This document shows positions 13,709 to 23,297 of a DNA stretch of 64,000 nucleotides, one piece after another. The stretch lies in the NCBI GenBank assembly GCA_013396635.1, contig WBMW01001297.1, positions 591,221 through 655,220 on the forward strand, given 5' to 3'. The stretch is from Penelope pileata (taxonomy: Eukaryota; Chordata; Aves; Galliformes; Cracidae). The position numbers were made by a program, and so were the translations under genes. Below the pieces are notes generated by a model. The model searched no databases. It saw nothing but the letters and a program-made list of their open reading frames with translations, and had not been told where the DNA came from. Each line of letters begins with the position of its first letter. Position 1 is the stretch's first letter.

Positions 13709-13797
13709 CTCCCGGGGCAGGAGCCGCCCTCCCGAGCCCTCCGCCGCGCCCCATTTGCCCCCGTGCACGAACCTGGGGAGACTGAGGCCGTCGTTAC

Positions 13798-13916
13798 CTG
13801 TTCGCTGCCAGTCGGGACGAGATGTACCCGCCGGGGATTTGGGTGATTATGTAGCCCCAGAAAAAAGAGCCGTGGATCATGCCAACCGTCTCGGGATCCC
13901 AATTAAACTTCGCTTT
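13798..13916 (-). CDS. SLC17A6: SLC17A6 exon 3
   Basis: 119 nt: 39 codons plus two bases. It begins KAKFNWDPETVGMIHG and ends GGYISSRLAAN, the second membrane segment and the following cytosolic turn of VGLUT2. The acceptor GGAAG|AAA is preceded by a long CT-rich tract (TTTCTCCTTCTCTCCCTGTC). The donor is CAG|GTAACGACG. Ser replaces the human Ala in GGYI-S-SRLAANR. The exon is followed in the intron by a very C-rich (G-rich on the plus strand) tract. Confidence 0.94.
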
Positions 13917-16900
13917 CTTCCAGCGCAAGGGACAGGGAGAGAAGGAGAAAAAGCGAAAACGGAGGCTGTAATCGTACCCGGTTTAAAGCATGCACCCGCA
14001 GGAGCTCCGCCCTGGCAGCCGAGGGAGGGTTCTGAGGCCGGCAGTGGCACTCGGCAACCGGGACTGGGGCTCCGGGTGTCCCCCTCGTTCCGGCTGTCCC
14101 TGGGTAAAGGAGCGGCAGAACCGCGCCGACCCCGCGGGCCGCCCCCGGCCAGGCGGGCGCTGCGGGGTGAGCTGCAGCCTTGGTGCCCGCCCCGGGGTGT
14201 TCGGCTCGGCTGGGGGTCACAGCCAGGCTCGGCTCTAAGCCGCGAGCCGCGTTAACGCGAGCCTTAGCAATTAGCGCCTTCCCAACGCAAATTCTTTCAT
14301 CCCGTTTTTTCAAACATTCCTGCACACCGTCTCCTTTCTGCCCGCTCGCAGCCGTTCGTTCGGTGTCCTCCTTCCCCACTCCCTCCGTTTATTTGACGAG
14401 ATAGCTGCGTTTTGCTAGGTGGTGTGCGAAAGGAAAATAAATCTGCCCGCTAATTGTGCCGCGCAACGGCTTTGCGTTGGGAACTGAAAAGGAAAAATAG
14501 GAATAAGCGATACAAATGATTTCTCCTTCGCCAACGAGGCTTCCGTGGTACGGAGGGGGCGGCGGGNNNGTGCGGAGGGGGCGGCGGGGGGGCCAGGGCG
14601 GGGGGCGGCCCCGGGATCCGGGGAGCAGCACCCATCCCTGCAGGGGGGATTGCGAACCGGCACGGCCCGGTGCCGGGCCTGAGGTTGGGAACAGACCGGG
14701 AGGGCGTGGGACTTACGGGGGAAGGGTTCCCACCTCTTTAATAATTTTTCCTCCTCGGTGTATGGTGCTGTTATTGACCATGTCCACGATGGCCACTCCT
14801 AAGTTACATCGGATCCCGAAGGAAATGCAGAATCCCAGTCCGCTCATGATGGCAATGATGTACCTCCGGGGCAGCCCGAAGCAGGTACAGTCGCAAAGCG
14901 GAGCTTTCTTCTCGGGCACTTCCATGGGCTTCCCATCTTCCGTCAGCTCGATGGTGTCCCCGGGCTTCTGCCTCTTCTCTAGGACTCTGCCCGACACAAG
15001 AAGGGAAAGTCAAGCCCTGCCGCCCCGGCTGCCTGAACGCACAGCCGCCTCGGGTGGCTGAAGGCTGAAGTTCCCCGCTCCCCCCGCCCCTTTGCCTTGC
15101 TTTGGGTGTTCACTCCTTGCTTTCCGTTCACCTTCAGCTGTTCTTTGGCTATGACCTGTGGGAGTCGCGATTAGTCATCCCCAGCTCCCCCCGCCCGCCC
15201 GCCGCAGAAACCCGGGGAGGAGCTCGAGCTGAGAGCTGCTCATCTATCATTAAAGACTTCTGCTGAAAAATGTAGGACGCGTGAAGAAGACGTCGTCTGC
15301 GGGCGCTGCAGAGGCGCCATGTTGGGCAGCCCAAGGGGCGTAGCATGGAGACTAGAAGGGTCTTCTGGAGAAGAGTTTGTTCTCCTGCCGCTATGCTAGA
15401 AACGCCAAGGGGAACAACCTTGGTGGGCATTTTGCTTCTGGTTTGGGAACAAAAGAAATAGTAAGGGAAAAGGTGGGGCTGCGATGTTGCTACTTGTTTC
15501 AGATTTGCAAAATGGCTGTCACAGGCAGTGGAGGAAAACAGGACTGTCTTTGGAGAGCTGACTTCTCCGGAGAAGTCTTTGCACAGGATCTCATCTGCTC
15601 AGCTACACGCTGCGAGCCGGGCAGGTTTCACCTCCCCAGTTCAGCTCTAAGCTCGATCTCATTGTCCCCACTTCCTTGGTTTTACACGGGCATCCGATCT
15701 CCGATAAATCAGTGTGCAGGAGCCTGAGCGGAGCTGACTGTTAGCGGCTATGTCGAATCAACAGAAAAAAATGCCGAATAAAGCCTCGAAAACCAAAACC
15801 AAACCCAGCCCCGCCATTCGCGAAAGCTTACTTAGCAGATTTTATCTGTTCTTTGGTGGAAAAGCTTTAAAAACACCACGTGGATAATAAGAAATCCCGG
15901 ATTCATCAAGCTGATGCTGAACCTCTTCGTCTTCTCTTGCAGTCACTGAGATCTCCAAAAGACAGAGCTACCAACCGCGTCCGTCCGAGCTCCGCTCTCT
16001 CGAGGAGCGAGGACGTGGCCATTCCCCGACCCTTTTTGCTCTTTGCTCTGCCCCAGTCTCCGCTTTAGGAGCGTTTTCTCACCTCAGAGAAAGCTTCCTC
16101 GGAGGAGCTTCTCTTTGAGGTTTGCTCATCCGGCTAATGGGCGTTCACAATTAGCAGAATCAGGCTCGGAACGGGATCTGTGCTTTGGAACGAACGGGAC
16201 TTTCTCCCGTAGTTATCAGTTGAAATCCTCGCGATTTTTGTTTGCCGGGAGAAATATTTCCATGTTTTAACACTGCATCATTTTTTTACTGCCTTAAAGT
16301 TATGAATAAAATAAAATTCCCCGTTTTTGTGTTAAAAATTCGTTTGCGCGAATGAAGAATGATGCAGAAGTGTCTTCTCACCAAATGAGATTATCTTTCG
16401 GAAGACTCTAACGTATAAGAGACATGAAAAGTATTTTAATTCCTAGAATCGGAAAAAAAATATTTCAATCCTGTGCGTTGAAAAAAAAAAAAAAAGCAAA
16501 TGATACATTTGTTTATTAATGAGGGAATTCAAACCGAGTTTTACTGAAAAATGCAAGTACTTTCCCCAGTACGACCATACAAAAAGCAGTAGGCATGATC
16601 GTTCCATCTAAGTTTTGTAGAGACTCTTAGGGGAAAAAATAAGTTTATTTCCTTGATGAAATTTTTAAGCAATTACTCTGAATTGTAAGTTAGCCTTTTT
16701 TATTTTTCTGACCATCGGAGATGACTTACATTTGATGATAAAAGGCAGGACATTTACTACGTTGTTGTTGGCTTTGGTTTTGCTTTTTGGTTTTCGAAAT
16801 CATACCCTTCCTACTAAAATGAAAATCTTGAAATCTTGAAAATTTTGTCTTATCGCTTCAATGATAATTCCCCCTCACTGAAAATGGCAGCAGAAGTTGT

Positions 16901-17946
16901 GACTCATACTGTGCTTGTGCTTGTGCCCAATACTGCCGCATAGGTATGGAAAAAGGCTTTTACGTGACCTACGGTCGGCAGATAAATCCGCAGTTAGCGT
17001 TACGCTGTAACTCGAAACAACTCCGGGATAATTGCTGGCAGAGGAGACGATCGAAAATACGTTGGAATTTCACAGACTATTCTGAAACGTCCTGGAGGTC
17101 GCTGATGTCACTAGATTGGCTGGGGCACGGTGTGTCCCCTGTAGTGCAGACCCTTCTTCAGTATGCGTGGATTTGTGTCTGTTTGTCTGTGTATACAGAG
17201 CTGGAAGGTGCTGCCAGTGTGTACCCACAGAAACACACTGGGATGGCTACGAGTTTAGCGATTGCAGCTGTGTATTACTTATACGACAAGTGGATGCTTC
17301 TCAATGCAGACAGATAAATAATTAAACACATCCCTCTATATGTTGTAGCTTCAGAAGAAAAAAAAATCGCTCGGATATCAATTATTTATACATCTGTGTT
17401 TATCTTCCTCTGATGACGAGTTATGCAAGGGACAGGACTAATCGAAACTCGTAAAGATTATTATTGTTATTATTTAACGATTGGTAAAATCAGTGATAAA
17501 GATCTTGCGACTACATTGAAAAATTAACACAAAACAAAAACATGGGGAGCTGCTCTCTGCTGATTAAGATTTCAAGATGGGATCCTGTTTTTCTGCGAGA
17601 AAGATGGGGTAATCTTTGGCTACATATTTACCGACACCAGCTACGAATCAGATAGAGAAGTTACGAGGGTGCCATATTGAGAAGCTACAGCACTAGTTTC
17701 CAGGATCCAGATCATCTCAGCGAGATCCAAACAGCTCCCAGCCCCTCCACCGCCAGCCTCCCCATAGCATACCCATCCGACCTCCTTCAGCAGCTGGCGG
17801 TTAACAAAAGCTTCCAATTATTCCTAGGAACTAGGTTCCTCTAATAGATCTCAGTCTTACCTGTAGAGTTGACCAAGCGATTTTCCAGCAAAATTCTTCA
17901 GTCCCTCCTTGCCAGGGGTCAAAATCCTTTGTTTTACCGACTCCAT
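13798..17946 (-). CDS. SLC17A6: Vesicular glutamate transporter 2, 5' part of gene (exons 1-3)
   Basis: VGLUT2 is a proton-driven transporter of the SLC17 family that loads glutamate into synaptic vesicles of excitatory neurons. Three exons on the minus strand join in frame (17946-17861, 14986-14734, 13916-13798) and give 152 residues. They begin MESVKQRIL and contain the VGLUT signatures CDCTCFGLPRRYIIAIMSGL (first membrane segment), FGIRCNLGVAIVDMVNN and FNWDPETVGMIHGSFFWGY (second membrane segment). All junctions are GT-AG, with phases 2, 0 and 2. The family is usually about 580 residues, so roughly three quarters of the protein lies below position 1 of this window. VGLUT1 and VGLUT3 are close paralogues, but the N terminus and the position next to ANO5 fit VGLUT2 best. 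Sequence identity is visible directly; the function is established for the family. Confidence 0.95.
13917..14733 (-). other. SLC17A6: SLC17A6 intron 2
   Basis: An 817-nt intron between exons 2 and 3. Its upstream half (minus-strand sense) is extremely C-rich and carries the assembly gap NNN at 14567-14569. Its downstream end is a CT-rich tract leading to the exon 3 acceptor. No other feature was recognised. Confidence 0.8.
14551..14610 (+). repeat. G-rich tract with assembly gap NNN
   Basis: Plus strand carries two copies of a GGAGGGGGCGGCGGG-like unit around NNN at 14567-14569, followed by GGGGGGGCC and GGGCGGGGGGCGG. The gap sits inside the repeat, so the true copy number is unknown. The tract lies in SLC17A6 intron 2 and is C-rich in the gene's sense strand. 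Confidence 0.75.
14734..14986 (-). CDS. SLC17A6: SLC17A6 exon 2
   Basis: 253 nt: one base completing the Arg codon, then 84 codons ending in GGKIIKE. It encodes the cytosolic segment with ETIELTEDGKP-like residues (here GDTIELTEDGKPMEVPEKK), the Cys-rich CDCTCFG, the first membrane segment and the start of the first lumenal loop. That loop carries NNST, an N-glycosylation sequon. The acceptor is GGGCAG|A and the donor is GAG|GTGGGAACC. Open reading continues past the donor, so the exon end is set by homology and the GT. Confidence 0.95.
14987..17860 (-). other. SLC17A6: SLC17A6 intron 1
   Basis: A 2.87-kb intron. It is moderately GC-rich next to exon 2 and AT-rich from about 16260 to 17550, including an A-run near 16481-16495. 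There are no repeats of a recognisable family. The short open frames (for example plus 16946-17317) look random. Confidence 0.8.
17861..17946 (-). CDS. SLC17A6: SLC17A6 exon 1 (coding part)
   Basis: 86 coding nt give 28 residues plus two bases of an Arg codon. The start ATG (17946-17944) opens MESVKQRILTPGKEG and the exon closes with GKSLGQLY. The donor AG|GTAAGACTG is a near-consensus site. The cytosolic N terminus differs from the human protein as I recall it at only a few residues (for example Thr for Ala in the LTPG stretch and Leu for Ile in GQLY). The start is chosen because it matches the family start exactly. Confidence 0.93.
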
Positions 17947-18745
17947 TCCTGCAGGGATGCTCGCTGGATTCTGCTCTGCTCTGGATAGGGCACTGCTACG
18001 AGCGGCGATGGTTCATGTTGGTTTAATCTCTTAACTTTTCCCTCTCATTAAATGGCTATCAGTGCACCTCCGGGTACAGGGAGAGTGAGAGAAAGCGTGC
18101 GCGCGTGTGTGAGAGGGAGAGACGGCGTGCGGAGCCGGGGGGGGGAGAGGGCGAGGGCGAGGGAGCGCGCGTGTGTGCGGCAGCGAGCGGCAGCCCGCGA
18201 GCGCTGCAGGCAGCCCCCGGCTTTCCCGGCAGCGCGGAGCTGCGAGGAGCGGTCAGAAAGTCTTCTCGGCCCCGCAGGCTTCGGTGGCGGCGGGCTCAGA
18301 GAGTGCCATGCCCGGCTGGGAGGGGACGGAGAGCCCCTTTAGGGAGCGGCTCAGAGAAATCACCGTTTGGCGCTGGCGATTTCCCCGGCTGTAGAGCGGA
18401 GGGGGGGGAGGGAGATTCGCCACGGTGGGCAGAGAGCAGCGCGCCCGAAGTTCCCCGCGGCCCGGAGCTAAATCGGTCGCAGGGCGAGGAGCGCTGGCCC
18501 CTCCGCGCCGCTGCCGCCCGNGCCCCGGAGCGGGGCCCGGGCCGAGCCCTGCGGAGCCCCTCGTCGGGGCGGCTGCGGTGCGGGGCTGTGCGTCGCGGGG
18601 CAGCGCCGCCGAGCGAGCCGTGCTGCTCGTGTGGGGGAAGGACAGGGCCTGCCTGCAGTCAGCCGCACTGCTGGGGAGGCCGGGCGTTCTCTGCAAACAG
18701 TGCTGCTCTCCCTCTGAGCAGATAACGTCTGTTCAAAAGGGATAG
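17947..18745 (-). promoter_or_regulatory. SLC17A6: SLC17A6 5'UTR and CpG-rich promoter region
   Basis: DNA just upstream of the SLC17A6 start codon becomes strongly GC- and CpG-rich from about 18060 to 18640, with long runs of GCGC, CGCCG and GGCGAGGGCGAGG. This is the usual look of a CpG-island promoter of a vertebrate neuronal gene. No TATA box is obvious. The transcription start cannot be placed from sequence alone. Two alternating purine-pyrimidine runs (18095-18111 and 18165-18179) and a G-run (18137-18145) sit inside. One ambiguous base lies at 18521. Long open frames here are a by-product of high GC content. Confidence 0.7.
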
Positions 18746-19001
18746 TTATCTCCATATCCGTATTTACTTGCAGAGCTTCTTTTATATTATGCTAGTGACC
18801 GTTTTCTCTTAAGCGCTTACTATTTTCCCATCCTTTGTGTCCTCTGTGTTCACGCATTGGAATAGGCCAGGGCAACATTTGGACCTGTTCTGCAGTATTT
18901 GCAGCACTGGAATGAGCTTGGCATGTTCTGACAACAGAGACACGTTTCTTTCCAGAATATCACAGTAATTTTCTGACTTTAATCTTTGCAGTAGACTGTG
19001 G

Positions 19002-19041
19002 ATAGTATTTCTTCCTTAGACATAGTATTTCTTCCTTAGAC
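19002..19041. repeat. 20-bp perfect tandem duplication
   Basis: ATAGTATTTCTTCCTTAGAC occurs twice in a row (19002-19021 and 19022-19041) with no mismatch, so it is either recent or an assembly slip. Confidence 0.95.
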
Positions 19042-21570
19042 ATATCCATGATGTTTCTCTCAAGCCTCAAGTCTCTGTAGGTTTCTTAATTACCAAAACA
19101 AACAAAAACTTGTGTTCTAAACGATTTTTTCTAAACTTATTAAGCGCTTTCACTTGCTTTGCTGGTGATAAAATGTTAAGAGAGCATTTTAGAACTCAGG
19201 CTCCCTGATGAAAACGTATTGCAGCTGCAATTGCTCTTTGGAGTTATATAAATATTTTTTTCTGATGTTGCCCTCTGGTGGAGGGTTAATGAAGTTTTAC
19301 AGCAGCAAAACACGTTTATAAATGAAAAACCAATTATCTTAGTACTGAAATTCCCCTAATGACTAATCTGTGTAGAATTTTGACATTTCTTTGTAAAGCT
19401 GTAGAAGAACCATAACCGATTACAGTAGCAAACAAATCCACGCCGTATGTAATTGGCACATAGCTAATTAGCATCGTCACTCCGTGCTGAGTTCTGCACC
19501 GTGCTGTGTACAGAAGGTTTCGCATAGGTTTCCCTACAGAATCACCTTTACCATCGCACTACTGAGAGGCTTTTTCCCCGCACTTGCAAGCCCACACAGT
19601 TATGTAAGCAAGCCTCCCCGTTGCCTCCTGGCTGCGGTGTGCCACTGCAGGTGCTCCCAGGAAGCCCACGTACATCAAGGGGCAGCAGGAACAGGAAATC
19701 GTTTAGCAGGGATGAAATGGGATTGGATCCCACAGAGCAAGCCTTTAAGACGTGAAATGAGCACTTTTTTCCAGTTGGAATTAGAGACTGTGAGGTCTGC
19801 AAGGCAGGGGCGTGTGCACACCATGCGAGAAGGAGCTCTGGTGGAGAAAGCTCGGAGCTAACATCGCTGCCATGGCTCAATGCAGCAACAATAATTGCTG
19901 CTAAAATTTAAGCATTTAATAGGTAAATGATGGCTGATCTGGGAAAGAGAAATAATTTATCGTACCACGTGAGTGTGGATTTAAAGGCTAGATGAGACAT
20001 TCCTGAGTGCAGACTCTTACAAGAGGAGAATAAATTACTCATTAACCGTAGACAGTGTGCAAAATAGCAAATAACCTTGGGATAGCAAAACACTGCAGTG
20101 AATAGGCTGCTGCTGTAAGCAGCTGAAGGAGAAATTTTATGTCCATCACATGCTGTGTCCAGGTATTATTGAGCCACATCCTGATGAAACGCAGCTCTTA
20201 CGAGTTCAGATTGGGAACTATCAGGAGCAGCAGAAAGCTGATGTCAGAAGCGTTATAAAAGATACACAGGCTTGCCAGCTTTTTAAACATCATGCGTTTG
20301 TTATTTACTCTTGGGAGAGCAAGCCATTTCTAGAGGATACTGATACACTGACATATAACGCTGATGTACGTTATCAATATTGTTATCAACAGTTATTTCT
20401 GTAATGGATACTCACCCACACACCCCTCTCACAAAAAGCCTAATCCAAACTCAGCTGAAATCACTGTCAGTTCTTCCGCTGGCATCAGTGGCAGGTGGAA
20501 TGGAGCAGCAGGCAGAAAATTCTCGTGTGGACATCACTCCTAAGTGTTCGTGTGCTGACCAGAAGCAAAAAGAACCAGCCAAAAGGCATCCCGTGAAAGA
20601 CACAGCTCTGAGAAAGCTCTGAGGGTAGGGATGGGGGATAAACACAGCACAGAACGGAGAACACCGCAGACATCTGCGGTTTTCCACATGGGACAGAAAA
20701 CTGATTGATTGTTTATCAAGGAATGTTGCAACTAAATAAAATTCCCTTTGCCTGATAAGCTTTTCTTTTTTTAAAGGACTGAGTCCTTTCCTGCCCTTTT
20801 CTTCCTATAAGCAGTCTGCTTTTACAAGGCTTTGGCTGAACTACTTTAACAAGTGAATTGAAAGAGGTGATAAGTTACAGATGCGATTCTTCGCTCAGTT
20901 TTTTGCATTACTTTATATCTAATGTTGAAATTTTCCACTGTATACCTCTGAAGAGGGCCTCAATATAGCATGATCCCTTCTGAGGACCACAAAACCAGCA
21001 CAGCACCTTCTCTTCCATAGGATTTAGCCTTGCTAAAGAAGCAAACTACATCCTAAGCTGAAGTATTCATCAGTGATGCATTCCAGGAATTTTAAATGCA
21101 ATTTTTAATTCAATTTTTGACATTACATTTGTTGGTGATGCACTGTTACACGGATTTACTTCTTCGTGGGTGCCATGCATACAGAGGTTACAAATGAATA
21201 TTTATCTCATGATCCATTTTTAAAGTAATCACACACGTGTCGCTTTACATTCATATGATCACACGTATTTTTTCTAGGAGATTTGGTTTTCCCTGTCTGC
21301 CAAAAGGTGACAAAATGCTGTTCTTAACAATATAATATCACGTTTGGAAAATAGTTACGGGCTTAAAATCTTAGTTCTGCCATTCAGTGCATGTCTGTTC
21401 TACCAAGTCTCTCGGGACTGAGAGTAGCAAAACTGTGCCTTAAAAATCATGATCCAACTCTTGCTCCTATTTATGGCAGCTGTCTATGGAACCCAAGAGC
21501 ATTTAATGTCACTTTCAAACAAATGTCACTTTCTTTGGGATCGTGGAATTGCAAAATCCCAAAGCCATGC

Positions 21571-21586
21571 CAAGGTCATGACCTTG
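21571..21586. promoter_or_regulatory. Palindromic nuclear-receptor site (AGGTCATGACCT)
   Basis: CAAGGTCATGACCTTG is a perfect 16-bp palindrome. Its core is two AGGTCA half-sites inverted with no spacer, the classic palindromic thyroid/retinoid response element layout. Each half is preceded by CA, giving the extended CAAGGTCA half-site bound by SF-1/ERR-type monomeric receptors. It lies about 3.6 kb upstream of the SLC17A6 start codon. The motif is seen directly; its use is inference. Confidence 0.55.
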
Positions 21587-22655
21587 CTCGTCAGGTAGGA
21601 GGCTGTCACCACGACATTGCAGAGATAAGTGTTCATTTTTCTCTGTTTGTGCCCCAAAGAGTCTGGGCTTGAGCTGAAACACGCTGAGAACGTGTGCTTG
21701 TGCACAGAGAACATTCCTGCACAAGGAAGTTCCCATGCTTCTTGGACACAGAACCCTGGACCTTTGGGCCAAGATCACAGGGACAAATAGAGACGCCTCG
21801 CAGGAAGCTGGCTGCAAACTATGGCTGCGCATTTTTTCAAGTAAAGTTGTGTAGTTTTTCCACTGCTTCACCCGAGTGTGGTACGTGACAGCTTAGAACT
21901 TTTGAATTTGGGTCCCCTCTTTCAGATCCCCACACTCAGTTACTAAAAACGTGGTTACCTTGCCTGGCCACTAGCATGATAAGCCCAAGAAATGATACAT
22001 ACTGTGTGACAGAATTTGCACACTGCTTCTATGGGGCAATTGCTAGTTCCAGGCTGAATTGGAAGCACTTTCCCCCTAGATTTCTTCATTAATATAGGTG
22101 ATGCCATATTCTGACGACTTGCTACGCAGCCCAGTATTTGGAAACTTGCTGTTGCTTTCTGAGAAGGTCACAACAGTCCTTTAAAAATCAAACAAGCAAA
22201 CAAACAAAAAGAACCCCATAAAAACATCCGAAAACCGTACTTTTTTGGTATGAAGGAGTATCTTGTTCCGACCGTATGACTTCTCAGCGTTATTTCCCAG
22301 GACGGGTCCAGCTCTCAGCCCGTTCAGCAGGGACGGGCTTCGCTGCTTCCGCCCTCTGGTGGCAAAACCATTAACACGCTGCCAGCGAAATCAATTTTCT
22401 GTTAGTGTACCGCATTTCACCGTGAAAACAAAGCACTGGGTGATTTGAAGTTAGCATATAGGACTATTCCATGGCAGGAAATTATCCAATTATTTTGCGT
22501 CAAGATTATTTATTTCTTCTGTTCTCCCTTTCCTGTTTAAAGCACAACTTGTTTTTAATATTAACAACTAGGTTAAAACAAACAAAACCTCTAATAAAAA
22601 TTCATCCGATAGCAAACACCGTTTAAATTGCCAAAGCAATCATATTGGTATTAAA

Positions 22656-22680
22656 ATACTTTTATTTATTTATTTATTTG
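22656..22680 (+). repeat. (TTTA)n microsatellite
   Basis: About six TTTA/TTTATT units in intergenic DNA. Confidence 0.9.
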
Positions 22681-22889
22681 TGAGTGTATTTACATATAGA
22701 AATCCAACAGTATATGTTTATATTAAAAGTAGATAGGGGTGCTTGTATTCTTCCCAGACATTACAGGAACATCTGTTCCTTCGAATTCCTGTGCTTCTCC
22801 ATGAGCCCAGTGCGAAGGACCCCCGAGGACATCCAGCCATCTGTCACGTTACGCAGACAGAAATGCTCCTGCCTCGGGGGGTGGAATGG

Positions 22890-23297
22890 AGTAACAGTGC
22901 TCTCCAGAGAGATGCTCTCCAGAGAGACCTGGGCAGGCTCGAGCAGTGGGCGCAGGAGAACCTCACGAGGTTCAGCAAACCCAAGGTCTGCACCTGGGCC
23001 GTGGTAACCCCGCTATCAATACAAGCTGGGGGGTGAAAGGATAGAGCACAGCCCTGCCGAAAAGGANGTTAGATGTAAGGAAAAAATTTTTGACGGTGAG
23101 GGTGGTAAAGCACTGGCACAGGTTGCCCAGAGAGGTGGTGGAAGCCCTGACCCTGGAGACATTCAAGGCCAGGCCGGACCAAGCTCTGAGCACCCTGATC
23201 CAGCTGTAGGTGTCCCTGCACATCGCAGGGGAGTTGGACCAGATGGCCCTTAAAGGTCCCTTCCAGCTCTAAGGATTCTTTGATTCTGTGATTCTCT
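22890..23297 (+). mobile_element. CR1 LINE fragment with internal deletion
   Basis: The first part translates to a decayed CR1 reverse-transcriptase segment (RDLGRLEQWAQENLTRFSKP, then a CTWAVV-like run in place of CKVLHLG). At about 23067, exactly at an N, it jumps to the CR1 3' tail (TTAGATGTAAGG, then GAGGGTGGTAAAGCACTGGC and GGTCCCTTCCAGCTCTAAGG). Compared with the copy at 48-49 kb, about 450 nt between these parts are missing. A 14-nt motif (GCTCTCCAGAGAGA) is repeated at 22899 and 22914. The 5' boundary is approximate. Confidence 0.88.

Larger units (their letters stand above)
1..13797 (-). other. SLC17A6: SLC17A6 intron 3 (partial, continues below the window)
   Basis: Mostly AT-rich, ordinary intronic sequence. 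I looked on the minus strand for the expected exon 4 start (VFGAAILLTST-like) and the GIWSKWAPP segment and found neither. The stretch holds an AT-rich patch (about 280-336), a TTTTC simple repeat (3391-3435), CR1 tails at 6827-6918 (plus) and 10274-10432 (minus), and a palindrome at 7429-7451. A 546-nt plus-strand open frame at 8337-8882 lacks an ATG start and resembles no protein I know. The rest shows nothing I can support. Confidence 0.7.
13540..15230. promoter_or_regulatory. CpG-rich island over SLC17A6 exons 2-3
   Basis: This block is much richer in G+C and CpG than the flanking AT-rich introns and spans exon 3, intron 2 and exon 2. It contains G-tracts at 13667-13708 and 14551-14610. 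It may be an intragenic CpG island or alternative promoter; I see no direct sign of a second start. Several long overlapping frames on both strands are explained by base composition. Confidence 0.55.
18746..22889. other. Intergenic, upstream flank of SLC17A6
   Basis: AT-rich single-copy-looking DNA. It holds a 20-bp tandem duplication (19002-19041), the AGGTCATGACCT palindrome (21571-21586), a CAAA-rich stretch near 22187-22210 and a TTTA repeat (22656-22680). No gene was recognised; open frames here are short and unlike known proteins. Confidence 0.7.

Noticed and set aside
13110..13902. Minus-strand frames of 157 and 214 codons next to SLC17A6 exon 3
   Set aside because: They overlap the intron and partly the CpG-rich block, are out of frame with exon 3, and match no known protein.
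18052..18755. Several long overlapping open frames (up to 206 codons) on both strands
   Set aside because: They coincide with the CpG-rich promoter. High GC content removes stop codons, and the translations are Arg/Ala/Pro/Gly-rich with no domain.
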